Assembly (NCBI GenBank): GCA_022452285.1
Contig: JAKUNG010000010.1
Coordinates: 62,001 to 126,000 of the forward strand
Direction: 5' to 3'
Source of the DNA: Terriglobia bacterium
Lineage (GTDB): Bacteria; Acidobacteriota; Terriglobia; Versatilivoradales; Versatilivoraceae
Length of the DNA: 64,000 nt
Translations under genes and position numbers: made by a program
Shown: piece after piece, positions 36,884 through 46,455 of the stretch
How the letters are laid out: each line of letters begins with the position of its first letter
Position numbering within the stretch: the first letter of the stretch is position 1
The notes under the pieces: model-generated
The model's input: only the letters and a program-made list of their open reading frames with translations
Database searches by the model: none
What the model was told of the DNA's origin: nothing

Positions 36884-38332
36884 GTGATTAGGTTTCTCAA
36901 CCTTTGGTACATCATTGGAAACTTTCTAATAGCTTTGAGTGGAATCATGTTAGTTCCACTTGCATTAGCATTTTGGAATGGGAATGATGTCACCCCACTG
37001 GGCTATTCTTGTTTGATTACTATTTTTTTAGGTATTTCTTTCCGTCTTGCCTTTCCTAAGCCTAATTATGATTTGAATCGGAGAGAAGCATTACTCTTGG
37101 TTTGTTTGATCTGGTTTTTGGTATGTTTTTTTGGATCACTTCCTTTCTATTTTTCCGGTTATTTCCCTAGCTTTACTGATGCTTTTTTTGAAGCAACCTC
37201 AGGCTTTACAGCAACTGGAGCCACGGTATTAAACAATGTGGAAATTCTCACACTGGACATCCAACTATGGAGGCATCTTGCTCATTGGTTGGGGGGCATG
37301 GGAATTGTGTTACTTGGGATTGCAATCTTGCCCCTAATTGGTATGGGCGGTATGTCAATGTATAGAGCTGAATTCTCAGGTGCCAAGTCGGAGAAGCTTA
37401 GACCAAGAGTAACTCAAACCGCCCTAGCTTTATGGAAAATCTATCTTAGTCTAAGTTTTTTAGCATTTTGTGGATTCTACCTAGTGGGGATGAATATTTT
37501 TGACTCAATTTGTCATGCCTTTACTGTTGCTGCTACCGGTGGTTTTTCAACCCGTACCGCCAGTTTAGGAGCTTTTCAGAATCCTGGTGCCGAGTATGTT
37601 GCACTCCTTTTTATGGTTCTATCAGGCATGAACTTCACTTTGCATTACCGTCTCTGGGTCGAATTGAAGTTGAAACGTCTTTTCTTAGATACTGAATTGA
37701 AAATGTATTTTTTACTCCTCATAGTTTCTAGCCTTTTGGTATTTAGTGTAATGAGTGTGACCAATCAATATCCAGGAGATTTTGGTTTTCGGAGAGCACT
37801 GTTCCAGGTAGTTTCTATCCTGACTACTACTGGATTAACAACCGACAACTTTTCTATTTGGCTTCCCTTCCCTCAACTTATACTCTTGGTACTAATGTTT
37901 AGTGGGGGATGCACAGGCTCAACTAGTGGAGGACTAAAAGTATCTAGAATGCTGCTTCTAGGAAAGGTCGTTTCTCGAGAATTTAAGCGAATGGTTGAAC
38001 GGCGTGGAGTATTTCCTATTAAAATCGGTAGGCAGTTTATTGCTGAAGAGACGTTACAAAGCTTGCTGAATTTATTTTATCTGGCATTTTTGATTAACTT
38101 TGTTAGCTGTTTACTTTTAGCAGCTTCAGGGGTTGATGTTTTTACCAGTATTTCAGCGGTAGCAGCATGTATGTTTAACATAGGACCAGGTTTAGGATCT
38201 GTGGGACCTACAGAAGGCTATGGAAATTTGCCTGGACTAGCCAAATGGATTCTAAGTTTTTGTATGTTGGCTGGTCGACTAGAGTTTTATACTGCAATAG
38301 TTATTTTTACTCCTGGTTTCTGGAAAAAGTAA
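36884..38332 (+). CDS. trkH: Trk system potassium uptake protein TrkH
   Basis: The membrane channel subunit for K+ uptake. Its 482 residues have about 10-12 hydrophobic segments arranged as four M1-P-M2 repeats with recognisable filter loops: ATSGFTATGATVL, VAATGGFSTRTAS, VSILTTTGLTTDN and FNIGPGLGSVGP, plus the closing LAGRLEFYTAIVIF characteristic of TrkH/TrkG. The start is GTG with AGAAGGA 7 bases ahead; an overlapping ATG is out of frame and stops at once. It is cotranscribed with trkA. Confidence 0.94.
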   Translation: MIRFLNLWYIIGNFLIALSGIMLVPLALAFWNGNDVTPLGYSCLITIFLGISFRLAFPKPNYDLNRREALLLVCLIWFLVCFFGSLPFYFSGYFPSFTDAFFEATSGFTATGATVLNNVEILTLDIQLWRHLAHWLGGMGIVLLGIAILPLIGMGGMSMYRAEFSGAKSEKLRPRVTQTALALWKIYLSLSFLAFCGFYLVGMNIFDSICHAFTVAATGGFSTRTASLGAFQNPGAEYVALLFMVLSGMNFTLHYRLWVELKLKRLFLDTELKMYFLLLIVSSLLVFSVMSVTNQYPGDFGFRRALFQVVSILTTTGLTTDNFSIWLPFPQLILLVLMFSGGCTGSTSGGLKVSRMLLLGKVVSREFKRMVERRGVFPIKIGRQFIAEETLQSLLNLFYLAFLINFVSCLLLAASGVDVFTSISAVAACMFNIGPGLGSVGPTEGYGNLPGLAKWILSFCMLAGRLEFYTAIVIFTPGFWKK

Positions 38333-38421
38333 GAACACTTCCTAAAAAAAGTCTTTAGAAGTTAGAATGTCAACAGTAGTTTTTTGTCCGTTTCAAAACC
38401 CTGTTATTCGTTAATGTTTTT

Positions 38422-40632
38422 ATGCTCCAATTAACAAAAAAACTTAATCCACAACAAATTGAGGCCGTGGAAACTACCGAGGGTCCGTTACTAATTTTAG
38501 CAGGTGCGGGTAGTGGTAAAACGCGGGTCATTACCTTTAGAATCGGTCATCTCATTGAAAATAAGAAAGTAATCCCTAACAAGATTTTGGGAGTTACTTT
38601 CACAAACAAAGCAGCTCAGCAAATGAAAGAACGGGTTCAAACTCTCTTGACTCCTGGAAGGACAGGTAATCCAGCGCTTTCTACGTTTCATTCATTTTGT
38701 GTTCGAGTGTTGCGTCGTGACATAACTGTAATTGGGCAAGGGAGAGACTTTACAATTTATGATTCTACGGACCAATTAAAACTAATAAAGACCTGTTTAA
38801 AAGAGATGGGTCTAGAGGATAGGGTACTCTCTCCTCGGTGGACTTTGTCACGAATATCTGAAGCGAAAAATAAAGGCAAACACCCAGAGACTCTTTATCA
38901 ACAGGCTTATGATGAAAAAATTGAGCGATTGGCTGTCGCCTTTGATCTTTATCAGAAAAAATTAGCTGAAGCAAACGCCTTAGATTTTGATGACCTACTT
39001 TTAAAAACCGTTGAACTGTTGGAACAACATGACGATATTAGAAAACGGCTCAATAATCATTTTGAGTATTTAATGGTCGATGAATATCAGGACACTAATC
39101 ATGCTCAATATCGACTAATTCGTCTATTAACACAAGACCATCAAAATATTTGTGTTGTTGGAGATGAGGACCAATCAATTTATAGTTGGCGCGGTGCAGA
39201 TATCCAGAATATCTTAAATTTTGAAGAGGACTATCATAGGGTTAAAGTTATCAAGTTGGAACAGAACTATCGTTCTACTAAGAACATTCTTGGTGCTGCT
39301 AGTGCTGTAGTTGCCAATAATCAGGCTCGCAAAGGGAAACGATTATGGACCGAGAAGGAAAACGGATCTTTGATCCGTTTTTATGAAGGATCTGATGCTG
39401 AAGATGAATCACTTTTTGTCATTCAACAGATTCTCGCTCACCAACGACTCGAACCAGATGATCAGGTTGCAGTTCTTTACAGAACTAACTTCCAGTCACG
39501 TTATTTTGAAGAGGCCTGTCGTCGCTACAGTTTGCAATACTCTGTAGTGGGTGGTTTTAGTTTTTATGAAAGGGCTGAAATTAAGGATCTTTTATCCTAT
39601 CTTAAGGTCACTTCGAATCCAAAAGATCGAATTAGTCTCTTACGGATCATTAACACTCCTCCCCGCGGTATTGGAAAAGTTACTGTTGAAACCCTTCAAA
39701 ATGAATCTCAAAGTTCCCAGAGGTCGATCTTAGAAGTCATTGAGCATGTAATTTCGACAAATAAACTCTCGCCACGAGCCTTGAGAGCTCTCAAAGGTTT
39801 TAATAAGCAGATTCAATCATTTAAACAGGCCCTTGATAACAAACCACTACCTGAGTTACTAGATCTTATTCTAGAAGAATCTGGGTATGTCCGGTGGTTA
39901 AGAGAAGAAGGCACTGAAGAGAGTCAAACCCGTCTCGAGAACTTGCAGGAGCTAGTCAATGCCGCTAGGGACAGTGAGGATAGGGGAGAGACGTTACATG
40001 AGTTTTTGGATCATGCTGCTCTTGTATCAGAAACAGATAACTATGACGAAAAATCCAAAGTGAGTTTAATGACAATTCACAGTGCCAAAGGATTGGAATT
40101 TCCCCTTGTTTGTTTGGTTGGTGTAGAGGAGGGTCTCTTTCCGCATAGTCGAACACTTTCAGACTCAAATGATATCGAAGAAGAAAGGAGATTATGTTAT
40201 GTGGCTTTGACTCGAGCCCAAAAAAGATTAGTTTTGACTAGAGCAAAGTATCGTCGTTTTTTAGGTGGTGAAAGTTTTAATGAAACAGAAGTTTCACGGT
40301 TTATTGGAGAAATTCCAGTAGAACTAATAGAAAATGAAAAGAAGTCAGTTAATGTCAAAAAGAAGACTTATGACGGTCCTAGTTACAACGATGCTGAAAG
40401 TATCAAAGAGTTTTATCGAAAAAGAGGAAAGACTATCGACTTCTTACCCCAAAAACAAAAGAACTTTGGGAAAACTTTTAGAGTTGGTCATTATGTTCGC
40501 CATCCTAAGTTTGGTACAGGCAGTGTTGTCCGTTGTGAAGGATTGGGAGATGATTCTAAGTTAACTGTAAACTTTTCCCGTTTTGGACTGAAAAAGTTAA
40601 TTGTAAAATATGCAGGCCTTAAAAAAGTATAG
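38422..40632 (+). CDS. pcrA: ATP-dependent DNA helicase PcrA/UvrD
   Basis: A superfamily 1A 3'-5' helicase for nucleotide excision and mismatch repair and removal of roadblocks. The 736-residue protein contains LNPQQIEAVETTEGPLLILAGAGSGKTRVI (Q motif and Walker A), VTFTNKAAQQMKERV (Ia), MVDEYQDTNHAQYRLI (II), VVGDEDQSIYSWRGAD (III), LEQNYRSTKNIL (IV), VSLMTIHSAKGLEFPLV (V) and RRLCYVALTRAQKRLVLT (VI). The C-terminal FRVGHYVRHPKFGTGSVVRCEGLG ... LIVKYAGLKKV is the RNA-polymerase-binding Tudor-like tail of PcrA/UvrD. It is monocistronic in appearance. Confidence 0.95.
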   Translation: MLQLTKKLNPQQIEAVETTEGPLLILAGAGSGKTRVITFRIGHLIENKKVIPNKILGVTFTNKAAQQMKERVQTLLTPGRTGNPALSTFHSFCVRVLRRDITVIGQGRDFTIYDSTDQLKLIKTCLKEMGLEDRVLSPRWTLSRISEAKNKGKHPETLYQQAYDEKIERLAVAFDLYQKKLAEANALDFDDLLLKTVELLEQHDDIRKRLNNHFEYLMVDEYQDTNHAQYRLIRLLTQDHQNICVVGDEDQSIYSWRGADIQNILNFEEDYHRVKVIKLEQNYRSTKNILGAASAVVANNQARKGKRLWTEKENGSLIRFYEGSDAEDESLFVIQQILAHQRLEPDDQVAVLYRTNFQSRYFEEACRRYSLQYSVVGGFSFYERAEIKDLLSYLKVTSNPKDRISLLRIINTPPRGIGKVTVETLQNESQSSQRSILEVIEHVISTNKLSPRALRALKGFNKQIQSFKQALDNKPLPELLDLILEESGYVRWLREEGTEESQTRLENLQELVNAARDSEDRGETLHEFLDHAALVSETDNYDEKSKVSLMTIHSAKGLEFPLVCLVGVEEGLFPHSRTLSDSNDIEEERRLCYVALTRAQKRLVLTRAKYRRFLGGESFNETEVSRFIGEIPVELIENEKKSVNVKKKTYDGPSYNDAESIKEFYRKRGKTIDFLPQKQKNFGKTFRVGHYVRHPKFGTGSVVRCEGLGDDSKLTVNFSRFGLKKLIVKYAGLKKV

Positions 40633-40810
40633 GGTCCAGATTTTTTCTAAGTATTAATCAGTAGGTTCTATTCTTCTATATTCCACGATTTTAACTTTTT
40701 AGAAATTCGAATCAGGATCCCTTATCGGTTAGTTTTACACAGGATTATGCTTTTTATAGAAGATTTTTAAATTTAGTGTCAGATCTTGTTAACTGTTAAC
40801 TAGTACTTAT

Positions 40811-40839
40811 TTGACATAGAGATATTCAGATATTATATT
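40811..40839 (+). promoter_or_regulatory. Sigma-70 promoter for lon
   Basis: A perfect TTGACA (40811-40816), a 17-base spacer and TATATT (40834-40839, 5/6 match) form the best promoter in the window. Transcription would start near 40846, giving a leader of about 90 bases to the lon ATG. No CIRCE inverted repeat or sigma-32-type motif was seen. Confidence 0.75.
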
Positions 40840-40934
40840 GTCCCCGCTCTAAAAGAATAGCCAATCCACGTTTTTGAGATTAAGAAAAATCAAAAAAGGC
40901 TAAATAACTATTTTGTTTGACTGTGGGGGAGTTA

Positions 40935-43412
40935 ATGGAATCGGAAAAAAGTAAATCTGCCGAGAAGAAAAAAAAATTATATCGAAACAAAAGAAGCAAA
41001 AAGAAAGAAATCCCTTTAAAGCCTTCCAATAATAAGCGCTCAACCACTAAGAAGAAAAATGGTGGCTCGGGTCTAGTTTTAGCAAGCAAACTGCTACCAA
41101 CTCGGATTCCAATTTTAGCGATACGTCAGCGCCCCTTCTTTCCAGGATTGCCTGTTCCTTTGGAAATAATAGGGGAAAATCCTTTAAACGCTATTGATTG
41201 GGCATCAGAATCTACTAATAAGACGCTAGGTTTAGTGCTAATGAAGGACCCGTCGGGCGAAGAAGTACCTGAAAATCTTCATCGTGTAGGAGTAGCTGCT
41301 AAAATCATTAAAACAGTTGATGTTGATTCAGAAGTATTGCAGGTTTTGACGAACTGCCTGGAACGGTTCACCATTAAGAGAATTGAGGTTGGGGAAGAAG
41401 GATTATTTGCTCAGGTTGAATATCACTATGCCTTGGAACTTTCAGTGAACATGGAGTTAAAGGCATGTTCACTTGCTATTATCTCGTGTCTAAAAGAATT
41501 GGTAAAGTTAGACCCCTTACAAGCTGAGGCGATCAAGATATTTCTAAGTCGATCTAGTCTAAATGATCCTGGGAAGTTAGCTGATTTTGCTGCTCATTTG
41601 ACCACGGCAGAGGGAGTAGAACTTCAGGAGATTTTGGAAACTTTTGATGTTCGTACTCGTATTAATCGGGTATTGGCTCTTCTCCATAGAGAGTTAGAAC
41701 TATCTAAACTCCAAAGAAAAATTACTAAACAAATTGAAGAAAAAATTTCGGATCAACAAAGAAACTTTTTCCTCAAAGAGCAGCTAAAAGCTATAAAGAA
41801 GGAATTGGGACTTGAAAAGGAAGGTAAGACAACAGAAATTGAGAAATTTGAAGAACGGTTAGTGTCATTACAATTATCTCCTGAAGCCAAGCAGACACTG
41901 GATGAGGAATTAGAAAAACTTAAAGTTCTAGAACCAATTTCTCCAGAGTATACAGTCACACGAAATTATTTAGATTGGCTAACTGTACTTCCTTGGGGGA
42001 AGTACAGTTCAGACTCTTATGAGTTGGGTCAGGCACGAAAAATATTGAATCGTGATCATTTTGGACTCGAAGATGTTAAGGAGCGTATCTTGGAGTTTAT
42101 CGCAGTGGGTAAGATGAAAGGAGATATTTCTGGGTCAATACTTTGCTTGGTAGGTCCTCCAGGAGTTGGTAAGACCTCGATAGGGAAGAGTATCGCCTCT
42201 GCTCTTGGACGTCGTTTTTATCGTTTTTCCTTGGGAGGAATGAGAGATGAAGGTGAGATCAAAGGCCACAGACGGACCTACATTGGGGCTATGCCGGGGA
42301 AGTTTATTCAGTCAATGAAAACTGTTGGAACAGCTAACCCTGTAATCATGCTGGATGAAATTGACAAAATTGGGTCTTCTTTTCATGGAGATCCAGCATC
42401 GGCTTTATTGGAAGTTCTGGATCCAGAGCAGAACTCAAGTTTCCGTGACCACTATCTAGATGTTCCATTTGATCTTTCTAATGTTCTATTTGTAGTCACT
42501 GCAAATCATACGGAGACCATTCCATTAGCCTTACTTGATCGGATGGAAGTGATACGGTTAGCAGGTTATATTTTAGAGGAGAAGATGCAAATTGCACGTC
42601 GTTATCTTATTCCTAAGGTTGTACAAAGTCATGGCCTAAATCGCTCTCAAGTTAAGATTGGGGAGAGATCTTTGAGGAACATGATTAATGGTTATGCTCG
42701 TGAGGCAGGAGTTCGGAGTCTCGAAAACGTTATAAAAAAGATAGTTCGAAAATCCACACTTGAATTAGTAGAGAAAGCCAAGAAGAAGATTGTTATCAAT
42801 ACTCAAGATGTAGAGTCCTATCTTGGAAAGCCTGTCTTTGCCTCTGATGAACTTGCTGAACATATTCCCGGAGTAGTTTCAGGTTTAGCTTGGACTAATT
42901 TAGGTGGAGTCACGTTACAGGTTGAAGCGACAGCAGTTGCGAGTCAGCGTAAAGGATTCAAACAAACCGGGCAACTTGGAGTCGTCATGGTCGAAAGTTC
43001 GGAAATTGCTTATTCATATGTTATGGCTCGGTCAAAAGAGTTAGGTTTGGAATCAAATTTTTTTGACAACCACTTTGTACATTTGCATGTTCCCGCTGGA
43101 GCAATTCCTAAGGACGGCCCTTCTGCTGGGATTACTATGGCAACTGCTCTAGTTTCTTTAATTAAGAAAAAGCCATCTAAAAAAGGTCTAGCTATGACCG
43201 GTGAGCTTACTCTAACTGGAAGAATTTTGCCAATTGGTGGAGTCAAAGAGAAAGTCATTGCTGCTCGTAGGGCAAAATATAAAAGTGTAATCTTTCCTGA
43301 AGGGAACAGAAAGGATTATGAAGAACTACCCGCCCATTTAAAGAGAGGTCTTAAGGTGAAGTTTGCTTCCCACTTTGATGAAGTTTGTCAGTGGGCTCTG
43401 GGCTCAAAATAG
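40935..43412 (+). CDS. lon: ATP-dependent endopeptidase Lon
   Basis: Soluble AAA+ protease degrading misfolded and regulatory proteins. From ATG 40935 it has 825 residues: a Lys/Ser-rich tail of about 45 residues, the LON substrate-binding domain (ILAIRQRPFFPGLPVPLEI onward), coiled coil (ISDQQRNFFLKEQLKAIKKELG), AAA+ with GPPGVGKTSIGKSIA (near residue 404) and IMLDEIDKIG, and the protease domain. That domain has catalytic Ser in PKDGPSAGITMATAL (about 728) and Lys in GGVKEKVIAARRAKY. The track starts at TTG 40917; GGGGGAG lies only 3 bases before ATG 40935, so the exact start is uncertain. The basic N-terminal extension is unusual for Lon. Confidence 0.94.
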   Translation: MESEKSKSAEKKKKLYRNKRSKKKEIPLKPSNNKRSTTKKKNGGSGLVLASKLLPTRIPILAIRQRPFFPGLPVPLEIIGENPLNAIDWASESTNKTLGLVLMKDPSGEEVPENLHRVGVAAKIIKTVDVDSEVLQVLTNCLERFTIKRIEVGEEGLFAQVEYHYALELSVNMELKACSLAIISCLKELVKLDPLQAEAIKIFLSRSSLNDPGKLADFAAHLTTAEGVELQEILETFDVRTRINRVLALLHRELELSKLQRKITKQIEEKISDQQRNFFLKEQLKAIKKELGLEKEGKTTEIEKFEERLVSLQLSPEAKQTLDEELEKLKVLEPISPEYTVTRNYLDWLTVLPWGKYSSDSYELGQARKILNRDHFGLEDVKERILEFIAVGKMKGDISGSILCLVGPPGVGKTSIGKSIASALGRRFYRFSLGGMRDEGEIKGHRRTYIGAMPGKFIQSMKTVGTANPVIMLDEIDKIGSSFHGDPASALLEVLDPEQNSSFRDHYLDVPFDLSNVLFVVTANHTETIPLALLDRMEVIRLAGYILEEKMQIARRYLIPKVVQSHGLNRSQVKIGERSLRNMINGYAREAGVRSLENVIKKIVRKSTLELVEKAKKKIVINTQDVESYLGKPVFASDELAEHIPGVVSGLAWTNLGGVTLQVEATAVASQRKGFKQTGQLGVVMVESSEIAYSYVMARSKELGLESNFFDNHFVHLHVPAGAIPKDGPSAGITMATALVSLIKKKPSKKGLAMTGELTLTGRILPIGGVKEKVIAARRAKYKSVIFPEGNRKDYEELPAHLKRGLKVKFASHFDEVCQWALGSK

Positions 43413-43483
43413 ACAATGTATTCCTTAGTGATAATTGAGAAAATTCATTTTCCATATAATTCTGACAACTGTAATCAGTAGTG

Positions 43484-44341
43484 TCATAGATATTTTTTAC
43501 TGGAAAGGGTATTTTTGAACCAAGATATAGTTTTGTCGACGGCTTCTTTAAGGGCTGGGGAAGTGATAACTAAGGGATGTTGAGTATGAAATGTGTGTCC
43601 ACTCCCTTCGATGATGTGAAATGCTGAAAGTTTTTGGTCAGAGCATTTCCATAGTTGTTTTGCTTCAGAGAGTGAAACAACCTTGTCGTTTCGACCATGT
43701 AAAATTAAAGCCGGAATTGATAATTGACGTATGGCTTGGATAACATCTAATTGGTCAAGATTATTCTCCAAATCTTCTAATGCTTTAACCTTTAGTTCTA
43801 GAGGTCTGCCCTGTTTAGTACTGCCTATCCTTAAGATCCCCTCACGTTTCCATTGTTGACAAGTTGCGGAATCGAACCGTTCAAAAGTTTTAATCGCTCC
43901 CCAAGTCACTATTGATTGTATCTGTACTATTTGCCGAGAAAAAAGTATCCCATAACTACCCCCTCTACTATGTCCAACAATACCTAGTGCGTTTAACCGT
44001 AATCGTTCTATATATGGAAAATCTCCCCATAAAAGATTGTCCATTACTAAACGCCAGTCAAGTAGTTCCTGAGTGGTTGAATTTTTAGAAAAACTTTCAA
44101 TGTCATCGATTTCCAATAGATTATTGCTAATTCCTGAAAGTGCATGGTTGAAGGAGACTACTGCAAATCCCGCATTGCTCAAATGTTTGCATAGGTACGG
44201 AAAAAATCCCCAGTCCTTGAATCCTCGAAAACCATGGCCAACTATGATGGGATTGAGTTTTTGTTTTCCAGCAGGTAATCGGATAGTACAGGAAACTTTT
44301 AAACTATCCGGATGGGTAAGGGAAAAATCAGTTTCTATCAA
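43484..44341 (-). CDS. Alpha/beta hydrolase
   Basis: A 285-residue cytosolic hydrolase with no signal peptide. The nucleophile elbow is GHSRGGSYG (GxSxG). A later acid is in LILHGRNDKVVSLSEAKQLW, and the catalytic histidine is in IEGSGHTFHTQHP. An oxyanion region is suggested by IIVGHGFRGFKDWGFFPYLCKHL. It is related to the dienelactone hydrolase/acyl-peptidase-like group, but the substrate cannot be told. The apparent TTG start lacks a clear ribosome binding site. It is transcribed toward lon, with 71 bases between the stops, and divergently from mqnE. Confidence 0.8.
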   Translation of the reverse strand: MIETDFSLTHPDSLKVSCTIRLPAGKQKLNPIIVGHGFRGFKDWGFFPYLCKHLSNAGFAVVSFNHALSGISNNLLEIDDIESFSKNSTTQELLDWRLVMDNLLWGDFPYIERLRLNALGIVGHSRGGSYGILFSRQIVQIQSIVTWGAIKTFERFDSATCQQWKREGILRIGSTKQGRPLELKVKALEDLENNLDQLDVIQAIRQLSIPALILHGRNDKVVSLSEAKQLWKCSDQKLSAFHIIEGSGHTFHTQHPLVITSPALKEAVDKTISWFKNTLSSKKYL

Positions 44342-44536
44342 ATTAATTCAAAGTCACAGTAGAATTTAATCTTTCAACTTTCCACTTTATCTTGAAAGAT
44401 GTTTGTTTGCAACGACATTGTTGGAAGACTATCATTACTGATTGTCTAGGTAAAGTTGGTCAAATTTTTATTTAAAGGATAAAACCTTTGGCAATCAATT
44501 AAAAGTTTTGGTTGTTATTATTCAAATCATCAGAGT

Positions 44537-44556
44537 TAATAATCTGCAGATTATTA
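44537..44556. promoter_or_regulatory. 20-bp perfect palindrome upstream of mqnE (candidate operator)
   Basis: The half-site is TAATAATCTG followed directly by its reverse complement, with no mismatch over 20 bases. It lies 87 bases upstream of the mqnE -35 and about 195 bases from the alpha/beta hydrolase start, so it could regulate either gene. The factor is unknown. Confidence 0.45.
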
Positions 44557-44643
44557 TGGGAATTTTGTTGTGTGAATTTCAGAAAAAATAGAAAGTTTTA
44601 GATAGCTTTGGTAATAATCAGTACTACACCATTACAATCCTGT

Positions 44644-44673
44644 TTGACACCTCTTACATGGCTCGGCTATTAT
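44644..44673 (+). promoter_or_regulatory. Sigma-70 promoter for mqnE
   Basis: A perfect TTGACA (44644-44649), an 18-base spacer and TATTAT (44668-44673, 5/6 match) lie 44 bases upstream of the mqnE ATG. This predicts a leader of about 35-40 bases. Confidence 0.7.
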
Positions 44674-44717
44674 GAAGCCGAATCAACAAATGTTTAAAAA
44701 GACAAGTTTGGTTTATT

Positions 44718-45833
44718 ATGGAAAAAATGGGTATGGAGAGCCGTAGAATGCATCCCGAGCTAGTACAGATTAGTGATAAAGTATTGTCCGGGGAGCGCTT
44801 ATCTTTTAATGATGGTTTAACCTTATATCAATCTCCAGATATTCATACATTGGGATTCTTGGCTAACTGGGTTCGCGAGAAATTGAATGGGAATAAGGGA
44901 TACTACAACATCAACAGACACTTGAATCCAACCAATGTTTGTGTCGTAGACTGCAAGTTTTGTGGGTTTGCTCGCAAGCCTGACAAGGGTGGGTATACAA
45001 TGTCACTTGAGGAGGCTTTTAATCATGTTGCAGCAGATTATACTGAAGCAGTAACTGAATTTCATATTGTAGGTGGCCTCCACCCATACCTCTCTTTGAC
45101 ATACTTTACTGATTTACTTGAAGGTTTAAAAAAGCGATTCCCTAAAGTTCATCTTAAAGCCTTTACTATGGTTGAACTTGAGTTCCTTTCTCGTAGAGCA
45201 AAGTTATCGATTGAGGACACAATTCAAGCTCTGAGAGATGCAGGAATGGATAGTTGCCCTGGAGGTGGCGCAGAGATTTTTGCAGATCGTGCCCGAAGTA
45301 TCATCTGTGACCATAAAGTATCTGGAAATCGTTGGCTTGAAATTGCTGAAAAAGTTCACCAGTCTGGACTGAAGTCTAATGCAACAATGCTCTATGGTCA
45401 TGTGGAAACAATTGAAGAGCGAGTGGATCATTTAATTAAACTTAGAGAACTACAGGACAAGACTGCTGGATTTCAATGTTTTATCCCTCTTGCTTTTCAT
45501 CCTGTTAATACACAACTTGACCATTTGCCATCCCCTACTGCCATGACAGATCTCCGAACAATTGCTGTAAGCCGACTGTTATTGGATAACTTTCCGCATA
45601 TTAAGGCATACTGGATCATGATTGGAGCCAAAACGGCTCAGATTGGATTAAACTTTGGAGCTGATGATTTGGATGGAACTGTTGTGGAGGAGAAAATTGT
45701 ACATATGGCTGGTGCGAAAACTCCAATCGGAATGACACGATCAGATATCGAACATTTGGTTCGTGAAGCAGGTCGAGAGCCGATTGAGCGGGACACTCTT
45801 TATCAGCCAGTAAATCGAACCGTTGCAGCCTAG
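44718..45833 (+). CDS. mqnE: Aminofutalosine synthase MqnE (radical SAM)
   Basis: Joins chorismate-derived 3-(1-carboxyvinyloxy)benzoate to SAM in the futalosine route to menaquinone. The 371-residue radical SAM protein has the Fe-S motif CVVDCKFC (CX3CX2C, Cys75/79/82) in a NRHLNPTNVC context. It shows FHIVGGLHPYLSLTYF, SCPGGGAEIFADRAR, and KSNATMLYGHVETIEERVDHLIKLRELQDKT, which separates MqnE from its paralogue MqnC. It is monocistronic here; mqnA, mqnC and mqnD are not in the window. Its presence implies menaquinone-based respiration without the classical Men pathway. Confidence 0.93.
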   Translation: MEKMGMESRRMHPELVQISDKVLSGERLSFNDGLTLYQSPDIHTLGFLANWVREKLNGNKGYYNINRHLNPTNVCVVDCKFCGFARKPDKGGYTMSLEEAFNHVAADYTEAVTEFHIVGGLHPYLSLTYFTDLLEGLKKRFPKVHLKAFTMVELEFLSRRAKLSIEDTIQALRDAGMDSCPGGGAEIFADRARSIICDHKVSGNRWLEIAEKVHQSGLKSNATMLYGHVETIEERVDHLIKLRELQDKTAGFQCFIPLAFHPVNTQLDHLPSPTAMTDLRTIAVSRLLLDNFPHIKAYWIMIGAKTAQIGLNFGADDLDGTVVEEKIVHMAGAKTPIGMTRSDIEHLVREAGREPIERDTLYQPVNRTVAA

Positions 45834-45948
45834 TAGTGAGTACCCCACAAATACAATTCTATCAAGGGTGTGGAATAATTGATTACTTGGCTGTTTTCAA
45901 TCAGTTATCAAAACATCTCTAGGGTTTAATAATCAGATGAGTTTTTAT

Positions 45949-46356
45949 TTACATAAGTTTCTCAAAAAAGCTGTGTTCCATTTGAATTTTGGGTCTAGAT
46001 TTATTTAGTAGGTCTTGAGTTAATAAATTTTTTTTAGTGGGTATGTTGGAATAGAATCGTTCCATTTGTTCGACAAATTCCTTAATGTTAAATTGTAAGA
46101 AGTGATCGGGTAATTGACCAAAACGTTCAAGCCCTTTCTGGTAACAGCTTAAAGCTCCCTCTATATTTTCATTACCAAAATGGTATAGAGAAACTGCTGA
46201 CATGATAAGTGCCTGATAAAAAATCTTTTCTTTCCCTTTTGCCTCACTCCAAATTTCTTCCCAGACATCATGACATTCGTAATAGAACTGACGGTTGAAC
46301 AAGTCGACACCTTTAATAAATTCAGATGGTGGAAAACTTCTTTTAGTACTTAACAA
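45949..46356 (-). CDS. DUF309 domain protein
   Basis: A small 135-residue cytosolic protein of the DUF309 family, function unknown. The family core is clear: FIKGVDLFNRQFYYECHDVWEEIWSEAKGKEKIFYQALIMSAVSLYHFGNENIEGALSCYQKG, where the HDVWEEIW and Q-ALI segments are the conserved helices. The start appears to be TTG 46356, with AGGAAAGAC just upstream. It is flanked by the convergent mqnE gene and a divergent thioredoxin-like gene. Confidence 0.85.
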   Translation of the reverse strand: MLSTKRSFPPSEFIKGVDLFNRQFYYECHDVWEEIWSEAKGKEKIFYQALIMSAVSLYHFGNENIEGALSCYQKGLERFGQLPDHFLQFNIKEFVEQMERFYSNIPTKKNLLTQDLLNKSRPKIQMEHSFFEKLM

Positions 46357-46455
46357 AAGTCTTTCCTTAGATGAGATTAAGATTCAAGACACTGGTTCTA
46401 TTTAAAAATAGTTTGTAGAATACTTTATTATTAAACGTCAAGAGGTAATGAAAAA

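Larger units (their letters stand above)
44342..44717. other. Divergent intergenic region before mqnE
   Basis: A 376-base gene-free gap between the alpha/beta hydrolase and mqnE. It contains a 20-bp perfect palindrome (44537-44556) and a strong promoter (44644-44673), both listed separately. I see no small ORF or structured RNA beyond these. Confidence 0.6.

Noticed and set aside
45834-45880. CCACA/TGTGG inverted repeat after mqnE as a terminator
   Set aside because: The 5-bp stem with a long loop and no T-run is too weak to support.
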